Part shown: positions 1 to 12,458 of the stretch, piece by piece
Numbering within the stretch: the first letter of the stretch is position 1
Layout of the letters: every line of letters begins with the position of its first letter
Origin: Escherichia sp. MOD1-EC7003
GTDB lineage: Bacteria > Pseudomonadota > Gammaproteobacteria > Enterobacterales > Enterobacteriaceae
Length of the DNA: 64,000 nt
Assembly (NCBI RefSeq): GCF_002965065.1
Contig: NZ_PTRE01000039.1
Span: forward strand, 44,497-108,496
Direction of reading: 5' to 3'
Translations under genes and position numbers: made by a program
The notes under the pieces: generated by a model
Seen by the model: only the letters and a program-made list of their open reading frames with translations
Told to the model about the DNA's origin: nothing
Databases searched by the model: none

Positions 1-22
1 GGGAGCGTGCAGTTGAAACCAT
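1..22 (-). CDS. yobA: yobA, first seven codons only
   Basis: The first 22 bases read on the minus strand as ATG followed by six codons giving MVSTARS, which matches the start of the E. coli YobA periplasmic copper-resistance (CopC-like) protein apart from residue 2. An AAAGGAA ribosome-binding site lies just upstream on that strand. The rest of the gene is outside the window. The identification rests on the seven residues plus the known position of yobA next to holE. Confidence 0.7.
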
Positions 23-160
23 ATTATCTATTCCTTTTTGTAATAACTTTTTAACAGAGCATAACCTTGTCTACTGTCTGAGTCGAGGAGCATCAATTCC
101 GGCTTGCCATCTAGGCTCACTCTTAGTAACGTTTGCCCGCGAATGATGAGGAGATTAAGA

Positions 161-391
161 ATGCTGAAGAATCTGGCTAAACTGGATCAAACAGAAATGG
201 ATAAAGTGAATGTCGACCTGGCGGCAGCCGGGGTGGCATTTAAAGAACGCTACAATATGCCGGTGATCGCTGAAGCGGTTGAACGTGAACAGCCTGAACA
301 TTTGCGCAACTGGTTTCGCGAGCGGCTTATCGCCCACCGTTTGGCTTCGGTCAATCTGTCACGTTTACCTTACGAGCCCAAACTTAAATAA
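161..391 (+). CDS. holE: DNA polymerase III theta subunit
   Basis: HolE is the small theta subunit of the DNA polymerase III core. It binds and stabilises the epsilon proofreading subunit and is not essential. The 76-residue product beginning [20 protein letters not shown] has the full family length and is essentially identical to E. coli theta. A longer frame opens at 104, but the ATG at 161 is preceded by a GAGGAG ribosome-binding site and gives the known N-terminus, so it was chosen. The gene is monocistronic, divergent from yobA and upstream of yobB. Confidence 0.97.
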   Translation: MLKNLAKLDQTEMDKVNVDLAAAGVAFKERYNMPVIAEAVEREQPEHLRNWFRERLIAHRLASVNLSRLPYEPKLK

Positions 392-472
392 AACTTATAC
401 ATAGTTACACTTTCTTACATGACGCCTGCTGAATTATGAGTATTTTCTAAACTGCCCCCATAATTTGCCGTC

Positions 473-907
473 ATGATGTCGTTCTGGAAAGTTGCAGCAG
501 CGCAATATGAGCCTCGTAAAACCTCACTGACCGAACAGGTAGCTCATCATCTGGAATTTGTGAGGGCCGCCGCCAGGCAACAATGTCAGCTGTTAGTTTT
601 TCCATCGCTTTCTTTATTGGGGTGTGATTACTCGCGACGTGCCCTTCCTGCCCTACCCGATCTCTCACTGTTAGACCCGCTTTGTTATGCCGCAACGACC
701 TGGCGAATGACCATCATTGCCAGCCTTCCCGTTGAATATAACGATCGCTTTATTCGTGGAGTTGCGGTGTTCGCACCGTGGCGAAAAACGCCAGGGATCT
801 ATCATCAGAGTCTTGGTCGTCTCATCGTCCGCGCCGATCGTGGTTCATTATTAGTCGGTCAGCATTCATCACAGGGTTGGCAAGGCGATATCATTCCATT
901 ACGCTAG
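473..907 (+). CDS. yobB: YobB, nitrilase-like protein, apparently shortened by an internal deletion
   Basis: The N-terminal part (AAQYEPRKTSLTEQ, then LLVFPSLSLLG) is a carbon-nitrogen hydrolase (nitrilase) fold start and matches E. coli YobB. This copy encodes 144 residues, whereas I recall about 218 in K-12. The sequence runs from GIYHQS straight into LGRLIVRADRG, which in the full protein lies near the C-terminus, so roughly 74 codons appear lost in frame. The missing part would include the nitrilase catalytic cysteine region, so enzymatic activity is unlikely. The substrate of intact YobB is unknown. exoX starts 23 bases downstream. Confidence 0.8.
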   Translation: MMSFWKVAAAQYEPRKTSLTEQVAHHLEFVRAAARQQCQLLVFPSLSLLGCDYSRRALPALPDLSLLDPLCYAATTWRMTIIASLPVEYNDRFIRGVAVFAPWRKTPGIYHQSLGRLIVRADRGSLLVGQHSSQGWQGDIIPLR

Positions 908-930
908 GCTTTTTCGGCCTGGAGCATGCC

Positions 931-3677
<2,747 letters not shown>

Positions 3678-3858
3678 TTATAAGGGTGGCAAAACTCACC
3701 GGGGATGCAAGCGAAACAGGATTGTCATTGCTCAGATGATGACAGGTAATAGCGCGGATATCGAATGTTATGCAGACAGAGAAAATCAGCCTGCTCAAAT
3801 GGCTGTGCGGTTCTGGATAGCCCGAAATAGTCAACTTCAGGCTATCCAGAGAGTGGAA

Positions 3859-4518
3859 TTATTCAACCAAAGTGCGTTTCTGCTGTTCGAGATCGCGTTC
3901 AATGCCTTCACGAACATCCTGGGGAATTTTCAGCGCGTCACCCAGTGCATTCAGGTAACTGCGCTCCATAAAATGGTCAATATCAATAGCCGCGCAGCTC
4001 AGGAAGTAGATTTCCAGCGCCTCTTCTTCATTGCGGACTCCGGTAGCCAGGCGTTGTGGATCCAGCGGTTGTTCGATTGCCTGCTCAATGAGTACACGCC
4101 CCTGCTCTTCCACGCCAGCTTCACGCAATTGCTGCTCGATTGCCGCACGTTCTTTGGCATCAATATGACCATCACTTTTAGCGGCAAAGACCAGCGCAAG
4201 GATCAAACGTTCCGTACGCTCATCCAGTGGCGTACTTTGCGCGCCAAACTGCGGTTCGTCCTGATGCGCCGCACGAATTTTATCTTTGTATTTATTCCAC
4301 AGCACCGTGCCCGCTACCGCTCCACCGCCAACCAGCAACGCGTTAGTACCATATTTCGTGAGAAGTTTCCGTGCTGATTTATTTGCGACCAGCAGCCCAG
4401 CCAGTCCACCTAATGCGCCTGGTACTAAAAGTTTGCCCAATCCTTGATCCGTAGACGAGGAGGTAGAAGAACTGCCTTGCCCAAGCAGGGATTGTAGCTG
4501 ATTTAACCAGTTAGCCAT
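3859..4518 (-). CDS. yebE: YebE, DUF533 inner-membrane protein
   Basis: The 219-residue protein matches E. coli YebE. It has a Ser/Gly/Leu-rich N-terminus ([20 protein letters not shown]), a hydrophobic segment near residues 33-48 and another near 60-72, then a C-terminal helical TerB-like domain (residues about 100-219) with [12 protein letters not shown]. The molecular function is unknown; the gene is generally described as envelope-stress (Cpx) responsive. It stands alone, 208 bases upstream of ptrB on the same strand. Confidence 0.92.
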   Translation of the reverse strand: MANWLNQLQSLLGQGSSSTSSSTDQGLGKLLVPGALGGLAGLLVANKSARKLLTKYGTNALLVGGGAVAGTVLWNKYKDKIRAAHQDEPQFGAQSTPLDERTERLILALVFAAKSDGHIDAKERAAIEQQLREAGVEEQGRVLIEQAIEQPLDPQRLATGVRNEEEALEIYFLSCAAIDIDHFMERSYLNALGDALKIPQDVREGIERDLEQQKRTLVE

Positions 4519-4737
4519 ATTTGTTCCTCAATAACTATTTTTAGTGCCTGTAGCATAACGGATGAGGATGTCAGAAAGTGTATATCGAGGCAAAAGATGC
4601 GCAAATAAGCGGGGGCGTAAGGCCATTATTAAAAGAAATTCGCACAAGGTAAGGTGTTTACTGTATATCGGCGGGAAGGGGTATTTTGGTGATGGTGGTT
4701 TGACGTTTTGAGTGGCATTGTTTAATGCTAATTGCCC

Positions 4738-4812
4738 GATGCAACGCAGTTGCGTCTTATCAGGCCTACGATTTTGGTGCGTTGTAGGGCAGACAAGGCA
4801 CTCGCGCCGCAT
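4738..4812. repeat. REP/BIME-type repeat
   Basis: This contains the typical REP pieces GATGCAACGC...GCGTCTTATCAGGCCTAC and GGCACTCGCGCCGCATC in inverted arrangement. It lies in the 326-base gap between yebE and yebF. An apparent 94-codon frame on the minus strand here is non-coding. The remainder of the gap holds the yebE leader. Confidence 0.75.
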
Positions 4813-4844
4813 CTACCAACGATCAATCGAATTATCAGAAGTCA

Positions 4845-5249
<405 letters not shown>

Positions 5250-5267
5250 TCAGGAGCGCAAGTTGCT

Positions 5268-5558
5268 TCAGGCCGCGTGTGACGCATCATCCTCTTCAGA
5301 ATCAGCACCAACTACCTGTGGGGACGGTAATTTGCCGGTTTTCAGAATAGTGCTCAACACATCTTTTTGTTCTGCCAGCCATAGCGAAAGGGCTTCACGT
5401 TGCTCGTCTTCCATTTGCACTGGAGAATTTGTCAGCCAGGTGTCGAGCAGATCTGCCGTATCAAGCATTTTGTCATAAGCATCGGCTTCCTTTTTGCTGG
5501 TAAACGACATTTTCTCTTCGCCCTCACGAATGACTACGTATTTAACTTCAACCGCCAT
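5268..5558 (-). CDS. yebG: YebG, SOS-induced DNA damage protein
   Basis: The 96-residue acidic protein (MAVEVKYVVIREGEEKMSFT) is identical or nearly so to E. coli YebG, a LexA-regulated member of the SOS response with an unknown biochemical role. A well-conserved LexA box is directly upstream (5576-5595), which supports SOS control. yebF follows on the same strand and may be partly co-transcribed. Confidence 0.94.
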   Translation of the reverse strand: MAVEVKYVVIREGEEKMSFTSKKEADAYDKMLDTADLLDTWLTNSPVQMEDEQREALSLWLAEQKDVLSTILKTGKLPSPQVVGADSEEDDASHAA

Positions 5559-5575
5559 TTGCAGCCTCTCACAAT

Positions 5576-5595
5576 AACTGTAATTTTATACAGTA
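5576..5595 (-). promoter_or_regulatory. LexA box of yebG
   Basis: Read on the minus strand the site is TACTGTATAAAATTACAGTT, which contains the CTGT-N8-ACAG core and nearly perfect SOS-box flanks, 17 bases upstream of the yebG start codon. Confidence 0.9.
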
Positions 5596-5638
5596 TATTT
5601 CTTTTCAGCCGGGAAATCAATATCAACAATAAAGACAT

Positions 5639-5654
5639 GCGCAAACGTTTTCGT
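5639..5654 (+). promoter_or_regulatory. PurR operator of purT
   Basis: GCGCAAACGTTTTCGT matches the PurR consensus ACGCAAACGTTTTCGT at 15 of 16 positions. It sits about 40 bases upstream of the purT start, as expected for purine repression. Confidence 0.9.
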
Positions 5655-5691
5655 TTATACTGCGCGCGGAATTAATCAGGGGATATTCGTT

Positions 5692-6870
5692 ATGACGTTA
5701 TTAGGCACTGCGCTGCGTCCGGCAGCAACTCGCGTGATGTTATTAGGCTCCGGAGAACTGGGTAAAGAAGTGGCAATCGAGTGTCAGCGCCTCGGCGTAG
5801 AGGTGATTGCCGTCGATCGCTATGCCGACGCGCCAGCCATGCATGTCGCGCATCGCTCCCATGTCATTAATATGCTTGATGGTGATGCATTACGCCGTGT
5901 GGTTGAACTGGAAAAACCACATTATATCGTGCCGGAGATCGAAGCTATTGCCACCGATATGCTGCTCCAACTTGAAGAGGAAGGACTGAATGTTGTCCCC
6001 TGCGCTCGCGCAACGAAATTAACGATGAATCGCGAGGGTATCCGTCGCCTGGCGGCAGAGGAGCTGCAGCTGCCCACTTCAACTTACCGTTTTGCCGATA
6101 GCGAAAGCCTTTTCCGCGAGGCGGTTGCCGACATCGGCTATCCCTGCATTGTTAAACCGGTGATGAGCTCTTCCGGCAAAGGTCAGACATTTATTCGTTC
6201 TGCCGAGCAGCTTACGCATGCGTGGGAATACGCTCAACAAGGTGGACGTGCCGGAGCGGGTCGCGTGATTGTTGAAGGCGTCGTTAAGTTTGACTTCGAA
6301 ATTACCCTGCTCACCATCAGCGCGGTAGATGGCGTCCATTTCTGTGCACCAGTAGGTCATCGCCAGGAAGATGGTGACTATCGTGAATCCTGGCAACCAC
6401 AGCAAATGAGTCAGCTGGCTCTGGAACGTGCGCAGGAGATTGCCCGTAAAGTGGTGCTGGCACTGGGCGGTTATGGTCTGTTTGGTGTCGAGCTGTTTGT
6501 CTGTGGTGATGAGGTGATTTTCAGTGAGGTCTCCCCTCGCCCACATGACACCGGGATGGTGACGTTAATTTCTCAGGATCTCTCGGAGTTTGCCCTGCAT
6601 GTGCGAGCCTTCCTCGGACTTCCGGTTGGCGGGATCCGTCAGTATGGTCCTGCCGCTTCTGCCGTGATCCTGCCACAACTGACCAGTCAGAATGTCACGT
6701 TTGATAATGTGCAGAATGCCGTAGGCACAGGTTTGCAGATTCGTTTATTTGGTAAGCCGGAAATTGATGGCTGCCGCCGTATGGGTGTCGCGCTGGCGAC
6801 CGCTGAGAGTGTTGATGAAGCGATTGAGCGCGCAAAACACGCCGCTGCACAGGTAAAAGTACAAGGTTAA
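5692..6870 (+). CDS. purT: Formate-dependent GAR transformylase
   Basis: PurT makes formylglycinamide ribonucleotide from GAR, formate and ATP, an alternative to folate-dependent PurN in purine synthesis. The 392 residues fit the ATP-grasp family: an N-terminal pre-ATP-grasp fold ([16 protein letters not shown]), an ATP-grasp core with the phosphate-binding SSSGKGQT loop near residues 160-167 and the metal-binding segment [12 protein letters not shown] near 283-294, then a small C-terminal domain. A PurR operator precedes it and a shared hairpin terminator follows, with convergent eda. Confidence 0.97.
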   Translation: MTLLGTALRPAATRVMLLGSGELGKEVAIECQRLGVEVIAVDRYADAPAMHVAHRSHVINMLDGDALRRVVELEKPHYIVPEIEAIATDMLLQLEEEGLNVVPCARATKLTMNREGIRRLAAEELQLPTSTYRFADSESLFREAVADIGYPCIVKPVMSSSGKGQTFIRSAEQLTHAWEYAQQGGRAGAGRVIVEGVVKFDFEITLLTISAVDGVHFCAPVGHRQEDGDYRESWQPQQMSQLALERAQEIARKVVLALGGYGLFGVELFVCGDEVIFSEVSPRPHDTGMVTLISQDLSEFALHVRAFLGLPVGGIRQYGPAASAVILPQLTSQNVTFDNVQNAVGTGLQIRLFGKPEIDGCRRMGVALATAESVDEAIERAKHAAAQVKVQG

Positions 6871-6890
6871 CCCCGGCAAAAAACGCTACA

Positions 6891-6919
6891 AAAATGCCCG
6901 ATTCACGATCGGGCATTTT
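6891..6919. terminator. Bidirectional purT/eda terminator
   Basis: A perfect 12-bp stem (AAAATGCCCGAT with ATCGGGCATTTT) and a 5-base loop lies between the convergent purT and eda stops. A-runs and T-runs flank it on both sides. Confidence 0.9.
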
Positions 6920-6924
6920 GACTT

Positions 6925-7566
6925 TTACAGCTTAGCGCCTTCTACAGCTTCACGCGCCAGCTTAGTAATGCGGTCGTAATCGCCCGCTTCCAACGCATCT
7001 GCCGGAACCAGCCAGGAACCACCGATGCACAGCACGCTTTTCAGCGCCAGGTAGTCACGGTAGTTAGCCGGAGAAATGCCCCCTGTCGGGCAGAAACGGA
7101 CCTGGGAGAACGGGCCAGCAATTGCCTGCAGGGCTTTCACACCGCCGTTAGCTTCAGCCGGGAAGAATTTGAACTCTTTCAAACCGTAGTCCATACCCAG
7201 CATCAGTTCAGAAACAGTGCTGATCCCCGGAATCAGAGGAATAGTCCCTTCGGTAGCGGCTTTCAGCAGCGGCTCAGTCAGCCCCGGGCTAATTGCGAAC
7301 TGTGCCCCCGCTTCAGTGACTTCTGCCAGCTGCTGTGGATTCAGCACCGTACCGGCACCCACAATCGCTTCCGGCACTTCTTTGGCGATAGCACGGATAG
7401 CGTCAACTGCACACTCGGTACGCAGAGTCACTTCCAGAACGCGTACGCCACCTGCGACCAGCGCTTTTGCCATCGGCACCGCGTGTTCCAGTTTTTTTAC
7501 CACGATAACCGGTACAACCGGGCCGGTGGTCAGGATTGATTCTGCACTTGTTTTCCAGTTTTTCAT
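6925..7566 (-). CDS. eda: KDPG/KHG aldolase
   Basis: Eda splits 2-keto-3-deoxy-6-phosphogluconate into pyruvate and glyceraldehyde 3-phosphate, the last step of the Entner-Doudoroff pathway, and also acts on 2-keto-4-hydroxyglutarate. The 213-residue class I aldolase carries the catalytic glutamate in LEVTLRTE (near residue 45) and the Schiff-base lysine in [10 protein letters not shown] (near residue 133). It lies 36 bases downstream of edd and forms the edd-eda operon. Confidence 0.97.
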
Positions 7567-7602
7567 CAGAGTTTTCTCTCGCCTGATTACAAATTTGTCG
7601 TC

Positions 7603-9414
7603 TTAAAAAGTGATACAGGTTGCGCCCTGTTCGGCACCGGACAGTTTTTCACGTAAGGCGCTGAATAATTCACGTCCTGTTCCCACGCGTGACGCGCTCA
7701 GGTCAGGAATGTGCGGCTCGCGAGCAGCCAGTTCCGCGTCGTCTACCAGCAGCATCAGTTCGCCTGTCTGTCCATTCACACGAATGATGTCCCCGTCGCG
7801 CACTTTTGCCAGCAGCCCGCCATCGTAGGCTTCTGGTGTTACATGGATAGCTGACGGCACTTTACCTGAAGCGCCGGAGAGTCGTCCATCGGTAACTAAC
7901 GCAATTTTGAAACACCGGTCCAATAATACACCAAGTGGCGGCATGAGTTTATGTAATTCTGGCATTCCGTTCGCTTTTGGCCCCTGATGACGAACAACGA
8001 CGACACAATCGCGGTCCAGCAACCCCGCTTCAAAGGCCGGCATAACGTCATGTTGGCTTTCAAAAACAACCGCTGGCGCTTCAATTACCTGGTTCTCAAC
8101 CGGCACAGCAGACGTTTTCATAACTGCACGGCCCAGGTTACCGCTTAACACTTTTGTCCCACCATGATGAGAGAAAGGGTGTTCGAAGGACGCTATCACG
8201 TTGCTGTCGAGTGATTTTTCTGCCCCTTCCCGCCAGTCCAGTTCACCATTATTCAGCCATGGTTCAAGGGTATAACGAGACAGACCAAAGCCCGCCACCG
8301 TATTGACATCTTCATGCAACAGGCCAGCTTTGAGCAGTTCACGCACCAGAACCGGTACACCACCCGCCGCCTGAAAGTGGTTAATATCGGCCGGACCATT
8401 CGGGTAGAGACGCGCCATCAGCGGTACAACATCAGAAAGATCAGAGAAGTCATCCCAGTTAATCTGAATACCGGCCGCACGTGCCATCGCCACCAGGTGC
8501 ATGGTGTGGTTAGTGGACCCCCCCGTCGCCAACAGTGCAACGATGCCGTTCACCACCACTTTCTCATCGATCATCTTACCGATCGGCATCCATTCATTAC
8601 CATTACCGGTCATGCGTGTAACCTGACGCGCAGCTGCAGCGGTCAACGCATTGCGCAGCGGGGTGTCCGGATGAACAAAAGAAGAGCCAGGCAACTGCAT
8701 CCCCATAAACTCCACCACCATCTGGTTGGTGTTAGCAGTACCGTAGAAAGTACATGTCCCCGGCGCATGATAAGACGCAGCTTCTGACTCCAGTAGTGCC
8801 ATACGGTCCACTTTACCTTCGGCATAAAGCTGGCGAATACGCACTTTTTCTTTATTTGGTAAACCGCTTGCCATCGGACCAGACGGCACAAACACCGCAG
8901 GCAAATGACCGAATGACAGTGCTGCCATTGCCAGCCCTGGGACAATCTTGTCGCACACACCGAGGAACAGAGCACCATCAAGCATGTTATGGGACAACCC
9001 CACCGCCGCAGACATCGCGATCACTTCGCGGCTTAACAGCGACAATTCCATTCCATCCTGCCCCTGGGTGACGCCATCACACATCGCCGGAACACCGCCC
9101 GCAACCTGACCAACCGCGTTCGCTTCATGCAGGGCTTTACGAATGATTTCTGGATAGTGTTCGTAAGGCTGGTGTGCGGAGAGCATGTCGTTATAGGAGG
9201 TAATGATGGCGATATTGTTACGCAACATGCTTTTTAAAGAGGTTTTGTCTTCTGGCTGGCAGGCAGCGAAACCGTGTGCCAGGTTACCGCATGCCAACTG
9301 CGAACGATGAACGGTCGAAGTTTTCGCTTGTTCTATCCGGGCGAGATAAGCAGAGCGAGTCTCGCGCGAACGTTCAATGATGCGCTTTGTTACGCGTAAC
9401 AATTGTGGATTCAT
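7603..9414 (-). CDS. edd: 6-phosphogluconate dehydratase
   Basis: Edd dehydrates 6-phosphogluconate to KDPG, the first committed Entner-Doudoroff step. It is an IlvD/Edd-family iron-sulfur enzyme. The 603-residue length is standard when the ATG at 9414 is used; an in-frame extension to 9471 has no support. Family blocks are present: [15 protein letters not shown] (cluster cysteine), [24 protein letters not shown] and [20 protein letters not shown]. It is transcribed with eda, and a GntR-type operator lies upstream. Confidence 0.97.
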   Translation of the reverse strand: MNPQLLRVTKRIIERSRETRSAYLARIEQAKTSTVHRSQLACGNLAHGFAACQPEDKTSLKSMLRNNIAIITSYNDMLSAHQPYEHYPEIIRKALHEANAVGQVAGGVPAMCDGVTQGQDGMELSLLSREVIAMSAAVGLSHNMLDGALFLGVCDKIVPGLAMAALSFGHLPAVFVPSGPMASGLPNKEKVRIRQLYAEGKVDRMALLESEAASYHAPGTCTFYGTANTNQMVVEFMGMQLPGSSFVHPDTPLRNALTAAAARQVTRMTGNGNEWMPIGKMIDEKVVVNGIVALLATGGSTNHTMHLVAMARAAGIQINWDDFSDLSDVVPLMARLYPNGPADINHFQAAGGVPVLVRELLKAGLLHEDVNTVAGFGLSRYTLEPWLNNGELDWREGAEKSLDSNVIASFEHPFSHHGGTKVLSGNLGRAVMKTSAVPVENQVIEAPAVVFESQHDVMPAFEAGLLDRDCVVVVRHQGPKANGMPELHKLMPPLGVLLDRCFKIALVTDGRLSGASGKVPSAIHVTPEAYDGGLLAKVRDGDIIRVNGQTGELMLLVDDAELAAREPHIPDLSASRVGTGRELFSALREKLSGAEQGATCITF

Positions 9415-9536
9415 AAAGGCTCCTGAAATTGAGTTGTCAGAGCAGGATGATTCACAACGCGTTTCATACATGGAAATTATGACTGAAACGCCTGTAACCG
9501 GAGCTCATAGGGCAAAAACGTTTCAGTCAGTGTAAT

Positions 9537-9569
9537 AAAAAAAGCCTCGTGGGTGAATCCACACGAGGC
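9537..9569 (-). terminator. zwf terminator
   Basis: The hairpin GCCTCGTG...CACGAGGC (stems at 9544-9551 and 9562-9569) is followed on the minus strand by a run of Ts. It lies between zwf and edd, so transcription of zwf would end here. Confidence 0.85.
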
Positions 9570-9608
9570 CTGAAAGTGTAAAAATTGTTCTACAATCTGT
9601 GCAAGATC

Positions 9609-9624
9609 ATGTTACCGGTAAAAT
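9609..9624. promoter_or_regulatory. Probable GntR operator upstream of edd
   Basis: ATGTTACCGGTAAAAT is an imperfect palindrome that fits the gluconate repressor operator pattern (ATGTTACC-GGTAACAT). It is placed upstream of the edd promoter region, consistent with the known gluconate induction of edd-eda. Confidence 0.75.
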
Positions 9625-9648
9625 ACCCATAAAGGATGAGTACAGATA

Positions 9649-11124
9649 TTATTCAAACTCATTCCAGGAACGACCATCACGGGTAATCATCGCCACCGAG
9701 GCAACCGGTCCCCACGTTCCGGCTTGATACGGTTTCGGCGCATCATTGTCCATCGCCCACGCCTCAGTAATGGAGTCTACCCATTTCCAGGCTTCTTCCA
9801 CTTCATCACGACGTACAAACAGGGCCTGAATACCGCGCATGGTTTCCAGCAGCAGGCGTTCATAGGCATCTGCCAGATGCGTCTGATTAAAGGTTTCTGA
9901 ATAGCTCAGATCCAGCTTGGTGATTTGCAGGTTATGCTTGTGGTCGAGACCAGGAACTTTATTCAGTACCTGGATATCCACGCCTTCATCAGGTTGCAGA
10001 CGGATAGTCAGTTTATTTTGCGGCAGATCCTGCCACGACTCTTTAAACAGATTCAGTTCAGGTGTTTTGAAATAGACCACAACTTCAGAACATTTGGTCG
10101 GCAGACGTTTACCTGTACGCAGGTAGAACGGTACACCGGCCCAGCGCCAGTTGTCGATGTCGACGCGGATCGCCACGAAGGTTTCTGTATTGCTGCTCTT
10201 GTTCGCGCCCTCTTCTTCCAGATAGCCCGGCACTTTTTTACCCTGGGCGAAGCCCGCAGTGTATTGCCCGCGTACGGTTTTTTCGCGTACGTTGGAGCGG
10301 TCAATGCGGCGCAGAGACTTCAGTACTTTGACTTTTTCATCGCGGATGCTATCTGCACTCAGGTCAGATGGCGGAGACATCGCAATCATGCAGAGAATTT
10401 GTAGCAGGTGGTTCTGGATCATGTCGCGCATCTGACCCGCTTTATCAAAATAGCCCCAGCGCCCTTCGATCCCCACTTCTTCTGCCACCGTAATCTCAAC
10501 ATGATCAATGGTGCGATTGTCCCAGTTGTTCACAAACAGGGAGTTAGCAAAACGCAGCGCCAACAAGTTAAGTACCGTTTCTTTTCCGAGGTAATGGTCG
10601 ATGCGATAAACCTGGCACTCCTCGAAGTATTCACCGACTTGATCATTGATTTCACGCGAGGTCGCCAGCGACGTCCCCAGCGGTTTCTCCATGACTACAC
10701 GTGCCGGTTTAGCATTCAGTTTTGCCTCACCAAGCCCTTTACAGATTGCGCCAAAAGTGCTGGGCGGCATGGCAAAGTAGTTAATGGTGATACGATTTTT
10801 TTGATCCAGCATCGCGCCGAGACGGCTGAATGCAGCTGTGTCATTGACATCGAGATTACAAAAATCCAGACGTGCACTCAGGGTGTCCCATAAACCTTCA
10901 TCAATGGTTTCTTTCATGAAAGTTTCGAGCGCCTCGCGGACAACTTTGGTATATGCCGCTTTATCCCACTCAGCACGCCCTACGCCGATAATCCGGGTGT
11001 CCGGGTTGAGCTGACCGGCTTTTTCCAGTTGATACAGGGAGGGCAGCAATTTACGACGCGCAAGGTCGCCTTTCGCGCCGAAAATGACCAGGTCACAGGC
11101 CTGGGCTGTTTGCGTTACCGCCAT
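9649..11124 (-). CDS. zwf: Glucose-6-phosphate 1-dehydrogenase
   Basis: Zwf oxidises glucose 6-phosphate to 6-phosphogluconolactone with NADP, feeding both the pentose phosphate and Entner-Doudoroff pathways. The 491-residue protein has the N-terminal Rossmann motif [11 protein letters not shown] near residues 16-26, the substrate-binding and catalytic block RIDHYLGKE near 177-185, and the full C-terminal G6PD domain. It is its own transcription unit with a terminator downstream. The upstream region has candidate HexR and SoxS/MarA sites. Confidence 0.98.
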   Translation of the reverse strand: MAVTQTAQACDLVIFGAKGDLARRKLLPSLYQLEKAGQLNPDTRIIGVGRAEWDKAAYTKVVREALETFMKETIDEGLWDTLSARLDFCNLDVNDTAAFSRLGAMLDQKNRITINYFAMPPSTFGAICKGLGEAKLNAKPARVVMEKPLGTSLATSREINDQVGEYFEECQVYRIDHYLGKETVLNLLALRFANSLFVNNWDNRTIDHVEITVAEEVGIEGRWGYFDKAGQMRDMIQNHLLQILCMIAMSPPSDLSADSIRDEKVKVLKSLRRIDRSNVREKTVRGQYTAGFAQGKKVPGYLEEEGANKSSNTETFVAIRVDIDNWRWAGVPFYLRTGKRLPTKCSEVVVYFKTPELNLFKESWQDLPQNKLTIRLQPDEGVDIQVLNKVPGLDHKHNLQITKLDLSYSETFNQTHLADAYERLLLETMRGIQALFVRRDEVEEAWKWVDSITEAWAMDNDAPKPYQAGTWGPVASVAMITRDGRSWNEFE

Positions 11125-11172
11125 GTCATTCTCCTTAAGTTAACTAACCCGGTACTTAAGCCAGGGTATACT

Positions 11173-11187
11173 TGTAATTTTCTTACG
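11173..11187. promoter_or_regulatory. Candidate HexR operator at zwf
   Basis: TGTAATTTTCTTACG resembles the palindromic HexR site TGTAATTNNNATTACA. It lies close upstream of zwf, a known HexR target. The right half is imperfect and the call is by eye. Confidence 0.5.
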
Positions 11188-11228
11188 GTGCACTGTACTG
11201 CTTTTACGAGCTTGCGAAAACTGTAAAC

Positions 11229-11247
11229 GCTTATCCACCCGTGCGAT
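11229..11247 (-). promoter_or_regulatory. Candidate mar/sox box of zwf
   Basis: On the minus strand, ATCGCACGGGTGGATAAGC shares the GCAC core and several positions of the SoxS/MarA/Rob box. zwf is an established member of that regulon. The match is partial. Confidence 0.5.
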
Positions 11248-11461
11248 TACGGCAAAAGCGCGCAAAGTGCGGCAAAACTGATAAAAAAATCATCGTTTTC
11301 CATTGGGTAAAAATCTGACACTGATCATGTTATGAAAAAAAATAACAACTTTTTTATCTGCTTTTGTCATTAACACTGCACACAGGCGTAATATCTGACA
11401 AAACTGCATTTCGATTTCTTTCAATGCGGAAATCGTCATTACTCGTGAGTCTCTTTACATC

Positions 11462-12304
11462 ATGAATATGCTGGAAAAAATCCAGTCTCAGCTGGAACAT
11501 TTGAGCAAATCAGAGCGCAAAGTTGCCGAGGTCATTCTGGCTTCGCCCGATAACGCAATCTATTCGAGTATTGCTACTCTGGCGCTGGAGGCCAATGTTA
11601 GCGAGCCGACGGTGAATCGTTTCTGTCGCAGCATGGACACACGCGGTTTTCCTGACTTTAAACTTCATCTGGCACAAAGTCTGGCGAACGGCACCCCCTA
11701 TGTTAATCGCAACGTCAATGAAGATGACAGCGTTGAATCATACACGGGAAAAATATTTGAGTCCGCAATGGCAACGCTCGATCATGTCCGTCATTCACTG
11801 GATAAATCTGCCGTCAACCGCGCCGTCGACTTGCTCACTCAGGCCAAAAAAATCGCCTTTTTCGGATTAGGCTCTTCTGCCGCCGTTGCCCACGATGCGA
11901 TGAATAAGTTCTTTCGTTTTAATGTTCCGGTGGTGTACTCCGATGATATCGTGCTGCAACGCATGAGTTGTATGAATTGTAGCGACGGAGACGTAGTAGT
12001 GCTGATTTCTCACACTGGGAGAACAAAAAATCTGGTCGAGCTGGCGCAGCTGGCACGCGAGAACGACGCCATGGTGATTGCCCTCACCTCTGCGGGGACC
12101 CCGCTCGCCCGGGAAGCAACGCTGGCAATTACCCTCGACGTACCGGAAGATACTGACATTTATATGCCCATGGTTTCTCGACTTGCGCAGTTGACCGTGA
12201 TAGATGTGCTGGCAACAGGTTTTACTTTGCGACGCGGCGCAAAATTCAGAGATAACTTGAAGCGGGTCAAGGAAGCGCTGAAGGAATCGCGTTTTGATAA
12301 GTAG
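11462..12304 (+). CDS. hexR: HexR transcriptional regulator, C-terminally truncated by a stop
   Basis: HexR is an RpiR-family repressor that binds KDPG and controls zwf, edd-eda and other central carbon genes. The product has an N-terminal helix-turn-helix (NVSEPTVNRFCRSMDTRGFPDFK, residues about 43-65) and a C-terminal SIS sugar-phosphate domain (FFGLGSSAAVAHDAM and ISHTGRTKNLVE). It ends at TAG (12302-12304) after 280 residues, but the same frame continues SLNLSDDR to TAA at 12329-12331, matching the 289-residue K-12 C-terminus. The last nine residues are therefore lost by a nonsense change. The SIS fold is otherwise complete, so the protein may still work. Confidence 0.93.
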   Translation: MNMLEKIQSQLEHLSKSERKVAEVILASPDNAIYSSIATLALEANVSEPTVNRFCRSMDTRGFPDFKLHLAQSLANGTPYVNRNVNEDDSVESYTGKIFESAMATLDHVRHSLDKSAVNRAVDLLTQAKKIAFFGLGSSAAVAHDAMNKFFRFNVPVVYSDDIVLQRMSCMNCSDGDVVVLISHTGRTKNLVELAQLARENDAMVIALTSAGTPLAREATLAITLDVPEDTDIYMPMVSRLAQLTVIDVLATGFTLRRGAKFRDNLKRVKEALKESRFDK

Positions 12305-12458
12305 TCACTTAATTTAAGTGACGATCGCTAAAAACGACTGTCACTGTTCTAATCTTATACGATATCCGGATGAGATTAATTTATCGCCATCACGGCGTTA
12401 TTTCATTCGGATTTCATGTTCAAGCAACACCTGGTTGTTTCAGTCAACGGAGTATTAC

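Larger units (their letters stand above)
11125..11461. other. Divergent zwf-hexR regulatory region
   Basis: This 337-base region separates divergent zwf and hexR and has no credible gene. It contains the zwf promoter side (candidate HexR and Mar/Sox boxes listed separately) and an AT-rich stretch with long A and T runs at 11285-11360, probably the hexR promoter. A 65-codon frame overlapping it is not supported. Confidence 0.7.

Noticed and set aside
4528..4812. 94-codon open frame on the minus strand between yebE and yebF
   Set aside because: It reads across a REP element, has no ribosome-binding site and no recognisable protein features.
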